From positions 4,340,001-4,404,000 of the forward strand of contig NW_023503555.1 in NCBI RefSeq assembly GCF_014529535.1: a stretch of 64,000 nucleotides of DNA, given 5' to 3'. The position numbers and the translations under genes were made by a program. Of this stretch, positions 1 to 10,895 are shown one piece after another. Below the pieces are notes generated by a model, which did no database searches, was not told the DNA's origin, and saw nothing but the letters and a program-made list of their open reading frames with translations. The stretch's first letter is position 1. Every line of letters starts with the position of its first letter. This DNA is from Bradysia coprophila (taxonomy: Eukaryota; Arthropoda; Insecta; Diptera; Sciaridae).

Positions 1-13
1 TCACGTCAATGTT

Positions 14-210
14 ATACCAACAATAGTTTTTTTTCTAACGGATGCTATAATGCTTTTTAGTAGATGAGAGGTTTCCAACACGAGCCAGAGGCGAGTTTTG
101 GAACCGAATTTACTAAAAGAGCATTTTAGCATAAGATAAGAACCACTTTTCTCCTAAACGACGTCAGAAATACGCTACAAAGTGGCGATATTTTAACACT
201 AGTTAGGAAG
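14..210. repeat. hairpin repeat family A, copy 1
   Basis: This segment folds on itself: arms around 'atgctataatgctttttag' and 'gagcattttagcata' flank a core containing 'cgagccagaggcgag'. It matches 11017-11205 in the opposite orientation over about 190 bp, including the side sequence 'cgatattttaacactagtt'. A third, shorter relative is at 62471-62579. No coding potential is seen. It is best read as a small dispersed foldback repeat; identity between copies looks roughly 80 percent by eye. Confidence 0.65.
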
Positions 211-438
211 AAATATTTTCACGTAATACGCTGCACTGCTACATTTCAGTTATTTTCATTTTTCATTAAGAGTCACTTTGCGAAAACCAGCCTACACGAA
301 ACTTGAAACCAAGAGGCTCCGATGTTTATGAGTTATATCTCGTTCGAAAGCTTTCTCGAGACTGAGAAATTTGTAGAAGATTTTTGTCTTCTGGTAGACC
401 TCTGAGAAAAATTCACTACACCAGGATGGGGCGAAACA

Positions 439-528
439 ACGCACTTCAAGCAAAAGTGTAAAATTTTGTATGGATCACTGTCGAGTTTCAGTACCCTATT
501 TAGAGTACTACTTTTGCTTGAAGTGCGT
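439..528. mobile_element. 90-bp palindromic MITE
   Basis: The ends are near-perfect inverted repeats: ACGCACTTCAAGCAAAAGT at the left and its complement at the right, with a short middle. A related partial copy starting with the same end sequence lies at about 23109-23230. No target duplication is obvious. The element is too small to encode anything. Confidence 0.65.
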
Positions 529-660
529 TTGGCGAAAGTATATTTATTTTCAAAGAGGTCGGCAGGACGGCAGGATTCGGATACATGCAAACTAATGGTA
601 TGGGATGCCATCACTAGGCACCTACATTAGAACCATATATAAGTAGTCGCGCAGTCATCC

Positions 661-1416
661 ATATCACCTTTTCAAGAAAGGAAACACAAAAATGGCACCC
701 CTGTGAAACTTGAGTGGCTATAGCACATACGTATCAAAATTTTTGATGGAAAAATGTTGTCTTATATTCTTGCCTGAACTCTAACCTTTCCATTGAAACC
801 TTAAACGATATGAGTCGACCACGATATGTGTGATCTGTAGTCACGTTTTCGCACTAAAGTCGGTCCAGTCGGTCCTACGACGAAGCTGGAAAAACTTAGC
901 ATTATGATCGGCAATAAAATTATGTTAAATTGATTAGGAGACCTGAAATATAGTTTTAACATCATAACTCTTGTAAGCCATTTTTACCAGATTGAAGTTA
1001 TTTCACCAGAAAAGATTTAAATCTAAATCCGGATTTCAATCTGTGTCCGAGTCAAGGTTCCGAATGACGACCGTCAAATACTAAACAAAAAATTGATATT
1101 TTTGCAAAAGCAATGACATCACATTCAACTGACCCATGATTTGATAAGTTAATATCTCCATGAATGACCGAAATGTTCTTCAAATTTGTAATTTCTGAAA
1201 AAGTGAATATTTATTCGACTTGAATAGTTCCGATTCAGTTGCTTTCCGATCACGGTCGGATCATATCGTTTAAGGTGTCAATCGAAAGGTTGGAGTTCAG
1301 GGAAGAATAAAAGACAAAATTTTTCTATCAAAAGTTTTGATACGCATGTGCTAGAGTGATTCAAGTTTCACAAGAGTGCCATTTTTGTGATCTTTTTTTT
1401 TTCGAAAAGGTGATAT
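661..1416. mobile_element. foldback element with ~180-bp inverted arms
   Basis: The left arm (661-845) and the right arm (about 1235-1416) are inverted copies at roughly 85 percent identity. Both begin with ATATCACCTTTTC and include 'acaaaaatggcac', 'gtgaaacttga' and 'accttaaacgatatga'. The middle 390 bp is unrelated and non-coding. Superfamily is unknown because no clear target duplication was found. Confidence 0.65.
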
Positions 1417-2470
1417 TGTTGCCTGTAGGAGGATTGCAAAATCGGAACAGTAAAAGCAAAAACGGAAGTAGCAGTTTTGCCAAGTTTATATGAAAAAATG
1501 GAACCTATTTCGCTCTTTATGATATCCATCATGCCCTTACGATAAACAAAGAACAATCTAATTTGTTGTACTTGATTGTTTGGCCTACGCGGTTCCTCTT
1601 TATATGAACATTTACACACAGTTCATATTAATTTATCCATCCTACCATGACGTTGTCGTTGCGGAATTACCATACAAATTACAAATAACATGCGTGCATT
1701 CTATACTAGTATACATGGTTTTTGTTGCCGTTTGTTGATAAACAATTTTTGTTTTACATACAGTCAATTCTCACAATCACAAAAAAGTTAGTTGAAATTC
1801 GACCACAAAACAAAGTTTTTTATTATGATATGTAGTATCTGATCGTAATGACCGGGATAATATTCATAAACAGATTTGTAGGTACAAAAACCGTATAAAC
1901 AAGTAAACTGGAGTCAACAAAAATGCTTGACTGAGAATGGAATAATTTCGTACTCGGGTGCATAACATGCATGTATATATACTTTATGCAACGGGAGACA
2001 AGGGGTTGATTTCATGAAATCTTGTGATAAAATTTCTTTTTTGATACATGGGATTGAGAATTGCATAATATATGGGCTCCAAATTCATGTTGTCGCAACA
2101 TTGTTGCGTATAAAACTTTTCTCCGAATTACGCTCACCGAAACACAGATATAAGACACAATAAAACACGTGCGCCTCTTTAGGTCAATTCAGGAGTTCTT
2201 TGCTGTATTTAATAGAAGAACTATTTTTGTGAAAATATTTTCATATGTTTAAGGTGTAACACAAATACAATGGACATCAGTAAAATTTAGACATGAATCT
2301 GCTTCAGCAGTTTTTCAGCCGGATTTACTCATCATACAAAAAAAAACTGCTCATATGTCTTTATACCACTACCTAGCTTGTGGGTACCTATTTTTGGAAT
2401 CAATTTCTTAAAAATTCCGTAGTTCTTAAAAAATGCAAAATCTTATGTCCAGGAATTTTTAAGAAATTTA

Positions 2471-2689
2471 CAGTCAAAGGCAGTCAATTTTCAGCATAAA
2501 TTTGCTTCAGCTGTTCCACACATACAATCAAAACTGGTTTTCCTTGTTCATACGGTTGAAGCTGCTACACGCACACGCATGATAGTGGTAAAACCGTATA
2601 AAGACGTATAAACGGTTGTGATTGTTTGTATGGATCAGCTGAAAAACAGCTGAAGCTAATTTATGCTGAAAATTGACTGCCTTTGACTG
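2471..2689. mobile_element. TA-flanked palindromic MITE (Tc1/mariner-like)
   Basis: The element starts CAGTCAAAGGCAGTC and ends with the exact complement, the arms extending about 45 bp with few mismatches ('cagcataaatttgcttcagctg' region). It is flanked on both sides by TA (2469-2470 and 2690-2691). A CAGT-type end and a TA target duplication fit Tc1/mariner transposition, although no transposase is present. A decayed relative is visible near 7255-7350 ('ggtagtgattaaaccacataa'). Confidence 0.75.
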
Positions 2690-3142
2690 TATCGAATTTT
2701 CAAGATATTAATTCTAAAAATAGGCTTGGTAAAGGGCGTATATGTTTGTAAGAGTGAACCACTTCAAAAATAGATAAATCAAATTTACGTACAAACTTTA
2801 CTGACCTATATCAATCAATAATTATCCGTATTCGAGACCTATTTTTTTAGAATCTCAAGATGTAATTCATGTATGAGTACGACGAAGCAACACGAGATAT
2901 GTTTTGATATAAATCTGTTTCTTCGTATTCACACATTGAATGGTTTGTTGTTCCCACGGCGAATCTGGTCTAGCGGCAGAAGAATATCGAGAGCATCAAA
3001 TATGATTTTCTGTTTAAGACGCATCGATGCTTTGCTGAGCATACGTTTGGGCGTTTCCTAAATACTGGATTTTAGTTTACTTTTGATGATTTATCTTTCC
3101 ACCAGAATCCATTTTCTAAAATACAATACAGGACCGGCTATA

Positions 3143-3328
3143 ACGACCACGAATGTGTAAGCTTTCAACAGAAAATAGATTTGGTTAGAGTAGTTTGACC
3201 AGCTCTGAGATAACTGAGCAGTTTATGAAAAATTCGTTAAAATGCTGACTTGTCTAAGACTCTAAGAGCTGGTTAAACGACTACAACCAAAACTAATTTT
3301 TATTTAAAGCTAACACATTCGTGGTCGT
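3143..3328. mobile_element. TA-flanked 186-bp MITE
   Basis: Inverted ends ACGACCACGAATGTGT and the complement bound the element, with TA on each side (3141-3142 and 3329-3330). Inner arm homology continues ('agtttgaccagctct' against 'agagctggttaaacgact'). Non-coding. The TA target duplication suggests mobilisation by a Tc1/mariner-type transposase. Confidence 0.7.
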
Positions 3329-3584
3329 TATTGCGTTCGTACATTTATTAAAAAGGATTCTTGTGAAAAGATATCGAAAATGAAAAAAGAGTCATGCGAA
3401 CGTAGGCTACAATTTTAGCTAAGCATCGATGCCTCTTAATGTAACCTTATATAGCAAAGACGAATATTTATATTAATAAAGTAAAAGATTTCGTCAATTT
3501 CGTCAATCGGCTGAAAACACTTAGATCAAAAGATGTAAGAACAGGCATTTGTAATATGCCTGTCGCTTGTAATAGTTAAAGAAT

Positions 3585-6549
3585 ATGGATCGTTCAAATA
3601 AAACTCAAAATCTCAACTCAATTCAGATATCTGCATCTAACAGTACAAAGTACAAAATATCGAGGCGAATTACGATGCGTCATTCGAATGCGATAGAGAA
3701 TTATGTGATACTAACGTTAATGTTCCTGACACTGTTATTGGTCATTGAGGTGTCCGGACAAGATGCAACCATTTATTTGGGACAAGGAACGGTTGTTGGT
3801 GTAATTATATTGACGATGAATTTTCACATTACCCATTGTAATTCGAACACAATTTCAATTTCCAGTTAAAGGTTTTCCCAGAAGCGTCCAGAACACCAGT
3901 CTATGCGTACTTAGGAATTCCGTATGCTCAACCACCTGTTGGTAAATTAAGATTTGCGGTAAGTTGTAATCTTATTCGTTTAGAAGTTAGAACTTAAAAT
4001 ATTTGCATTGATGATTAGCTACCGAGACCTCATAGTGGTTGGAATAGGACTCTGTATGCCCGAAACTATCAATCAATTTGTCCTCAACTGGACAATAATA
4101 TTTACGAAGAAATGTCAAATGGATTCAATTACCAGGCACGAACTAGCGAAGACTGTTTGTACCTGAATATCTGGACGCCTGAGGTAAGATTCTGCTCTTT
4201 TTTAGATTAGTCTCAGACCCAATTCATTGATTCATTCAGACTGTTCGTCGCAACGGAAACACCCCAGTCTTATGCATTATTACCGGGGAAGAGATGGCTT
4301 TCGATTGGACCCAAAATCGTCCGAATGGACTCGATCTGGCCTCCGAGGGAATCGTTGTGGTTACCGTTCAATCGAGAACCAATGTCTTTGGCTGGTTATC
4401 GCTCGAAACCAAGGACGCTCCTGGTAATATCGGACTGTACGACCAGAATTTGGCTTTAAAATGGATACAAGAAAATATTCAAAAATTTGGCGGTGATCCA
4501 AAGCAAGTAACATTGTTGGGCCATGGAACATCAGGGGCTGCAAACGCAGCCATTCATCTCGTTAGTCCGAAAGCGGCGAATTATTTTTCAAAATTAGTGC
4601 TCATGTCGGGAACGATTTTCTCGTCGTATTCATTTCAAACCAGACCAAGAAATGTAGAGTCACCGTCAACGGTAATCGTTCGGAATCTGGCATGCGATGC
4701 GCCAAGTCCTTCGTTCATACTGGAATGTTTGAGACAGAAAAGTGTCAGCGATCTGCTGAGGGCTTTCGAAATCGTTTACGAGGTGAGTGAAATGTTGTAA
4801 GTCAGTCTAGACGATGTTAAACGAAAATGTTCTTATCAAGAATGGGAACTATACGAAACTGTTGGGACCGGAAATTGACTACTATCTCGATTCGTCGATG
4901 CAATACATTCCAGAGGATCCACGGATCGTTATCAGTCAGAAATTGTATCCAGACATTCCGATCATAATGGGAATTTGCAATAACGAGGGTGCTTTCATTC
5001 ATGGTAAGTGACTTTGTTTTCCCTCATTTCGTTTCAATAGAATGCAGTCACTGTTCAACGATGCATAAATTCATCAAATATTTGCTCTTATCTCGTCAAT
5101 GACATCTCGATTCGGTTGAGATGCCACCGATGCCACGCAGTGTAAGCGGGCAATTAAAAATAATGTCCAGTAAATTAGCAGTTACTCTGTAAGTTGAAAG
5201 TGAAACGTTCTCGTTCTCGTATACTTTTCGATAAATTTACGAAACTTTTGACTACCACCGATCCTCCCAACTATCTCCATCACCGGCACTTTTTCAAGCA
5301 GGACGTTACAAATTTAAAGAACCCTTTACGTGTACACGCACAGCTCTGCTATGGTATACACCATTTATGTATGCTTTCCACCCTTACTTTAAAATGGCTC
5401 CACCCGTCGTCACACCCGATCACTTCCATATAACACTTTACTTTTCCAGGACAATGGATCGAAATGGCACGGAAAAATTTCGAAACACTGAAGACGTTCA
5501 TATTCGGAACCACCATACCGAATATTATGGAACATTACGGATTCACTGGCAAGGGACGAGAGCAAATCCTAGAAGCAATAAACTGGCGATTCTTCCATCA
5601 AATACCGCAAACATCACCCAACTTATTAAATGCGCTGCAGAGACTTCTATCCGAAGTGAAATATGAGACTCCGTTCTACGAAATGATCGAAACGTTTGTG
5701 CAAGAACCGACGTCAGAGAACTTAGTTTTTGATGTGACCAACAACACTACGATGGTTAATCTACAGCAAAAGAACTCTAAATTGACGACAAACGACTCTT
5801 CCCTGTTCGTCTACATATTCCAGCAGTCGAACGCGATGGATCTACGTGGAAATGTGAATTACTTTGGTGGAGCTGGTCACTCGTCTGATTTACTGTTTCT
5901 CATGGGTCCGAGTCTGTTTCAACAAATTGGTAGAAGGAAAATGTCGCAATCGGAGAATAGAATTTGTCGGAAAATGCGACAACATTTTACCGATTTCGTT
6001 AAGACCGGTAGTCCAACACCAGGACGATTACTCGACGCATGGCATACGTACACAAAAAACCGGAAATACATTCATGTGATAGGAGATTCAAACGATGGGT
6101 CAATCAACACGGTGAATTTTGAAAAGAATCAAGCGCAGATTGAAAATCTGTTATCGCTTGACGATACAGCCATCGTAACAAATGATTTGTCCTATTCGAA
6201 TCCATATCTGATCGGTAGTGAGCCGTCAAATCGAAGGGAAAATTCCCGAGCACCAAAGTATATAACGAACGTCCAAGATTCGGAATATTATCTGTCATTG
6301 AACCGAATCACCGCATTCTGGAAGGAATATCTCGGGAAATTGTACGCCAGCCACAATAATCCAGCACCCAGAGACCTGGACGGATCATTCGAGAGAGATG
6401 CTATTTACTTCGGCGAAACAATCGACTCGAAATTCAAACATGCATTCTTCTCAATGCTGGTCATTGTGTGTCTACTGCTGGCTCTGCTGGGGGTGTGTGT
6501 TTACATCATCAAGAAAAATGACCAGAAGATCGATACGGGTTTCTTATGA
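3585..6549 (+). CDS. cholinesterase-like (carboxylesterase type B) membrane protein, catalytically inactive
   Basis: Six exons: 3585-3800, 3866-3958, 4019-4183, 4240-4782, 4841-5003 and 5450-6549, all with GT-AG borders and matching phases, giving 759 residues. A second Met at 3675 would put the hydrophobic stretch YVILTLMFLTLLLVIEVSG nearer the N terminus as a usual signal peptide and may be the true start. Family signatures are YLGIPYAQPP, EDCLYLNIW, NIGLYDQNLALKWIQENI and FGGDPKQVTLLGHG. The nucleophile elbow reads GHGTSG where active esterases have GxSxG, and the HGG oxyanion loop is not recognisable, so hydrolysis is unlikely. A C-terminal membrane helix (about residues 723-745, MLVIVCLLLALLGVCVYII) and a short basic tail follow. 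This layout fits the cholinesterase-like adhesion proteins (neuroligin/gliotactin/glutactin group); the exact orthologue is not known to me. Confidence 0.88.
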
Positions 6550-7424
6550 CGAAAACTTTTCTTTCGGTCCACCTTGTTCGACCGAAAGAAAAGACAACGG
6601 CGGAACATTCGAGATCCGTCGAAGAATGCACCCGAAAAGAGTGAAACTTTGGATTCGATTTCTTGCGGTTTTGACGATAAATTTGAAGTGAGAAATTGGA
6701 AATATCACCTGACCAATGAACATTTTTAGGCTAAAAATAATTATTTATCTCTGTGTACAGTGCTGCTTTAAGAGTCGGTGTACTTAAAACTCTTTACAAA
6801 GATTTCATTTTTCACAAATTTGTTTTTTTTATTTTGTTGGAACTACAAATTTTATGATGGTCACGGTCATGTATCTGGCTCTATGTTGTTGCGAATGGAA
6901 CGTTATTAAAATGAAATTAAAATCGTCGAAAAAATCTTTTATTGAAAATACGGCAACTTCGGGCGAATCTGAAAGTTCTCCGTCATAAAAGAATTTTCGT
7001 TCACGAAAAGTTCCTTTTTCCTATTTGAACCGATTATGTGAGAAAACTGTAGCATTAAACATCTGCCTATTACCGAGTTTTCTACAATGCTATTGAGTTG
7101 CTATTGCATGACCCTTGTTTGGTCAGTATCTGTTCTAAACGTTACAAATGGCAAGGGTATCAGAGAAAGAATCACAAAATCTATTACATCGTTTGTTGAA
7201 AATATCAGCTGGTGTCCACGCCAGTGAAATTTAGATTTGTTCCAACTGGTTTTTTCGATGATCCACAAATGCAAACAAAACTGCTTGTACTGGTGCGCGC
7301 GTGGTAGTGATTAAACCACATAAAGACGCATACATAGTTTTCTGTGACAGTGTGTTATGTGTTTAGAGTAAAGACTATTTAACATAAGCAATATTCATCT
7401 ACTATTCTCGGTGGCTTTGTACAA
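6550..7424. other. 3' flank of the esterase-like gene, non-coding
   Basis: No gene is seen. A short match at about 6841-6890 ('ttttatgatggtcacggtcat') recurs at about 9806-9855, so the older limit of the tRNA segmental duplication may lie here. Around 7200-7360 there is a decayed relative of the 2471-2689 MITE. Confidence 0.5.
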
Positions 7425-8070
7425 CAACAAGTTCAGATGAAATGTATGTTAGTCTACTGTTGATGGAAACAATGTTTTTTTTTAACAGTCAATATCGCAT
7501 TCGTGAGAAAATTCATTGACTTTTTCCATTTTAATGATGGAAATGAAACTTATACGTATTTGGCGTTGCTATACACCAGTACATGACCATACGGAATGTA
7601 AAGTATAATGAGGTTGCTATTCGTTCGAGTTTAGCGAATTGAGTCTCCATTGAAAGAGGTGATTAATGAAACGATAAAGAAAAATTCTGTAAATTTTGGG
7701 ATGATGTAATTATGATGAAATCAATTTTTTCCCTCTAAAGTCGCTTCACATCAACAACAATCTCTTACAAGAGCAGAGTGGCGCAGTGGAAGCGTGCTGG
7801 GCCCATAACCCAGAGGTCCGTGGATCGAAACCACGCTCTGCTAAATTTTTTTCATGTTCAATCGATCAATGTTATATAGACATAAATCAGTGGACATCAT
7901 TAGTGATAATATAATCGGAGGTGGTAATTGTATAAGTACAATGAGGAAACGTACGCTAATTTACTTCTGTAGTAAGTAGAAATATGCCAATAATAATAAC
8001 TAGGCCGCGCCACTCAGGTGGACAGGTTCCTTGACTGAAAATGTTTTCAATAGAATTTGATTTTTTTTTT
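7425..8070. repeat. segmental duplication copy 1 carrying tRNA-iMet
   Basis: This block is repeated at about 10188-10895. Shared landmarks in the same order are 'cagatgaaatgtatgttagt', 'gataaagaaaaattctgtaa', the tRNA gene, 'ggacatcatt' and 'ttcaatagaatttgat' against 'ttcaatagattttgaat'. The flanks have diverged visibly while the two tRNA genes are identical. The second copy contains an extra stretch of about 60 bp upstream of the tRNA. Confidence 0.7.
7772..7843 (+). tRNA. initiator tRNA-Met (CAT)
   Basis: A 72-nt cloverleaf: the acceptor stem AGCAGAG pairs with CTCTGCT, the D arm is GGCGCAGTGGAAGC, the anticodon stem-loop is CTGGGCCCATAACCCAG with anticodon CAT, and the T arm is GTGGATCGAAACCAC. 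The A-U first pair, GGG/CCC anticodon stem and ATCGAAA T loop are eukaryotic initiator features. An A/B-box internal promoter is implied, and a run of T follows at 7846-7852 as the RNA polymerase III terminator. Confidence 0.97.
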
Positions 8071-8207
8071 AAATGAAACTAAAGGTACCGCAAACCGTCA
8101 TATTCGCTTGTTCCACTCGCTCTATTTGTCCCATTCATATTCATAAAAAATTTCGTTTAACAAATGTAAATCTAGATTTTAATTTTTGAATATTTGGTTA
8201 TGCACAC

Positions 8208-9197
8208 TAGGGTGGGTCGTATTTTCATTTTGTTTTTATTTTAAAAGGCCTGGCCCAGCCTGTACTTAGAAATGACCAAGGAATCCGAAACAGCAAAAAA
8301 AAAATTCAAAAAATAATTTTTCCCTTGCCTCTAGGCTGATTTTGATTTTCGGGGTAGTAGCATGAAATTGCACATATTGTGCAATATCTCGGGCTATTGG
8401 TATTAGAAGGCATTTCGTATAACTGTAGTTAACAGCTGAGGAGTCCAGCTATGAAATACCATCATAACAACGTTGTTGACGTCGCCTTCACTCGGGCAGA
8501 GTAACTCTGTCAGTGTTCACAACTAAGACTTTTCGACCAAAAATTTCAACTTTATTTGCAAATAAAATCGACAAATCATACCAAAATATGTCGTGTAAGG
8601 TATGTCTGAACAGGTAATCTCATAGAGAATCCATTCCAGAAAAGTTTGTTGAAAACGAGTTCAAAAAACTCACAAAAGCTCTGTTTTTGAAGCCCAATGT
8701 TGGCAATTTTTTGTTAGAATAAAAAAAGTCAAATGGAAAAAATGCAAATTAAAAGGTTCTAAACTGGAGAAATTGATAGTTTTATACCTATTCACCCTAA
8801 ATAACACTTTTCTGAACAAATAAACGTAAATTCGTCGATTTTTGTTTATTTGACTATTTTTTGGTCGAAAAGTCTTAGTTGTGAACACTGACAGAGTTAC
8901 TCTGCCCGAGTGAAGGCGAAGGTCAACAACGTTGTTATGGTATTTCATAGCTGGACTCCTCAGCTATTAACTACAGTTATCAGAAATGCCTTCTAATACC
9001 AATAGCCCGAGATATCAGTCAACAATATATGCAATTTCATGCTACTACCCCGAAAATCAAAATCAGCCTAGAGGCAAGGGAAAAATTAATTTTTGAAATT
9101 TTTTTTTTTGCTGTTTCGGATTCCTTGGTCAATTCTAAGTACAGCCTGGGGCCAGACCTTTTAAAATAAAAACAAAATGAAAATACGACCCACCCTA
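8208..9197. mobile_element. 990-bp hAT-like foldback MITE with 8-bp target duplication
   Basis: The ends TAGGGTGGGTCGTATTTTCA and complement are inverted repeats extending about 370 bp, including 'ggattccttggtc' and 'ggactcctcagct' on the right arm. The exact 8-bp direct repeat ATGCACAC flanks it at 8200-8207 and 9198-9205. An 8-bp duplication with a (C/T)AGGG-type end is the hallmark of the hAT superfamily. No transposase is encoded, so the element is non-autonomous. It sits between the two copies of the tRNA segmental duplication. Confidence 0.85.
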
Positions 9198-9386
9198 ATG
9201 CACACGCTCTAAATTATCGAATCTAGATTTTCATTTGTTTGTCAATTACGATCATTTTGCATGTGGTGGTTCAAATATTTACACCTTAAAAATTTCGCCA
9301 ACGTTGTTGTTTGTTTGGTAACTACCCAAAATGCTGGTTGCGTTGCCTTGTTGAATGGCCAAAGATAAACGGTTGTATGTGGAAAC

Positions 9387-9716
9387 TAGCCCTACTCACG
9401 TTAAAAAAATTGGTTTAGATCCTTCGGAGGAATGTCGATTTCGTTTCTTTATCGAATCCTAAACAATTCTCTAGAACATCATAATTGACAAAATATTGTT
9501 TCCGAGTCGCGCAACGCAATCGAAAATGCATGCGTTTCTCTGCGTTACCATGCGTTTCTATGCGTTTTCATGTAAATTTCAAATGCGTTGCGCGACTCGG
9601 AAACAATTTTTTGTCAATTTTGATGTTCTAGAGAATTGTTTAGGATTCGATAAAGAAACGAAATCGACATTCCTCCGAAAGATCTGAACCAATTTTTTTT
9701 AACGTGAGTAGGGCTA
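9387..9716. mobile_element. 330-bp hAT-like MITE with 8-bp target duplication
   Basis: The ends TAGCCCTACTCACGTT and complement continue as about 120-bp inverted arms. The flanking direct repeat GTGGAAAC is exact (9379-9386 and 9717-9724). The centre contains short degenerate repeats of 'atgcgttt' between two copies of 'gcgcaacgc'. It belongs to a different family from its neighbour at 8208-9197, although both use 8-bp duplications. Confidence 0.85.
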
Positions 9717-9869
9717 GTGGAAACAATTTAATCCAAAAGAAAACTCCCAAATCAGAAAACATATAGAGTGATTTCCCGCCGTAAGACCCTGACTATCAGT
9801 CAATAGAATTACAATTTTTATGATAGTCACTGTCATTTATCTGGCCCTTGTTTTTACGACTTTATAAAG

Positions 9870-10035
9870 AATCATAAAACTTACTGACATATTTCTGGCC
9901 AAGACATTCTTTAAAACGATTTTTCACCATGAAGCCATGATGGCTCATTTTTGGTCAAATGGAGAAAAACGTTGATCTGGTTGTGGTCTACATTTTTCTC
10001 CATTTGACCAAAAATGAGCCAGAAATATGTCCGTA
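9870..10035. repeat. inverted-repeat hairpin
   Basis: Nested inverted repeats: 'aaacttactgacatatttct' pairs with 'agaaatatgtccgtaagttt', and 'ctcatttttggtcaaatgga' pairs with its complement at about 9990-10020. It is a small foldback with no target duplication that I can see, lying at the left of the second segmental-duplication copy. Confidence 0.5.
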
Positions 10036-10187
10036 AGTTTTATGCTTCAAATAAAATTTTTGAAAACAATTATTTAATTCAAAACCTCACATTTCACATT
10101 CTTAGGAAAACTCTCCCTTAAGACAACAACAACTTGATTCAGCTACTTTGGTCGATCGTGCGTATGCTCAATTGGCATTCAGTCTTA

Positions 10188-10895
10188 ACAAGTCCAGATG
10201 AAATGTATGTTAGTCTGAAAGTTGATGGAAATATTGTTTTTCTTATTAACAGTCCATACCGAATTCGTGAGAAAATTTAATGAGTTCGAATGTTTCTAAC
10301 TTATTTGGCGATGTTGTACACCTGTGAATGATAATGAATTCAAAGTTGAGTATATTAGGTTGTTCTCCGTTCGGCCTTAGTGAATTGGGTTGATAGTATG
10401 TACTACTGATGAGTAGCTACCAGTGGAGTAACGAACTAATATACACAATCCTCATCAGCAGCAAAACACATTGGTTGAGCGTATGAAACGAAACGATAAA
10501 GAAAAATTCTGTAAATTTTAGGATGATGCAATTATGGTGAAATCAAATTTTTTCCTTTAAAGTCGTTTAACATCGGCACCATCTTTTCACATGAGCAGAG
10601 TGGCGCAGTGGAAGCGTGCTGGGCCCATAACCCAGAGGTCCGTGGATCGAAACCACGCTCTGCTAATTTTTTTTTTTTCGTATTCAATCGACCAATATTA
10701 TACAGTCACAAATCAATGGACATCATTGGTGATTTTATCCAAGATAGAACATGCAGATTAGTAAGAAATGAATGAGAAAATGAACGCTAATTTACTTTTA
10801 CAATAAAAGTAGTATTATGCGAATAATAATAACTTGGCCGCACCACTTGGGTGGGTTAGGTCGCTTGACTGAAAGAAATTTCAATAGATTTTGAA
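10188..10895. repeat. segmental duplication copy 2 carrying tRNA-iMet
   Basis: Homologous to 7425-8070 in the same orientation. Upstream and downstream sequence of the tRNA is clearly related but has many substitutions and one insertion of about 60 bp at about 10390-10465. Weak homology may extend left to about 9806. Confidence 0.7.
10594..10665 (+). tRNA. initiator tRNA-Met (CAT), second copy
   Basis: Identical in all 72 positions to the gene at 7772-7843: same acceptor stem, CAT anticodon in CTGGGCCCATAACCCAG and same T arm. A longer T run follows directly (10668-10677) as terminator. The identity within the gene against divergence of the flanks points to selection or gene conversion on the tRNA. 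Confidence 0.97.

Larger units (their letters stand above)
1..3584. other. intergenic region rich in foldback repeats
   Basis: No coding sequence is supported here. Short open frames carry no recognisable domain, signal peptide or splice pattern. The stretch holds a hairpin repeat (14-210), a 90-bp palindromic MITE (439-528), a longer foldback (661-1416) and two TA-flanked MITEs (2471-2689 and 3143-3328), listed separately. A decayed relative of the 2471 MITE may lie at about 2270-2350, where similar 'gcttcagcagtttttcagc' wording is seen. The rest is AT-rich and featureless to the eye. Confidence 0.6.
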
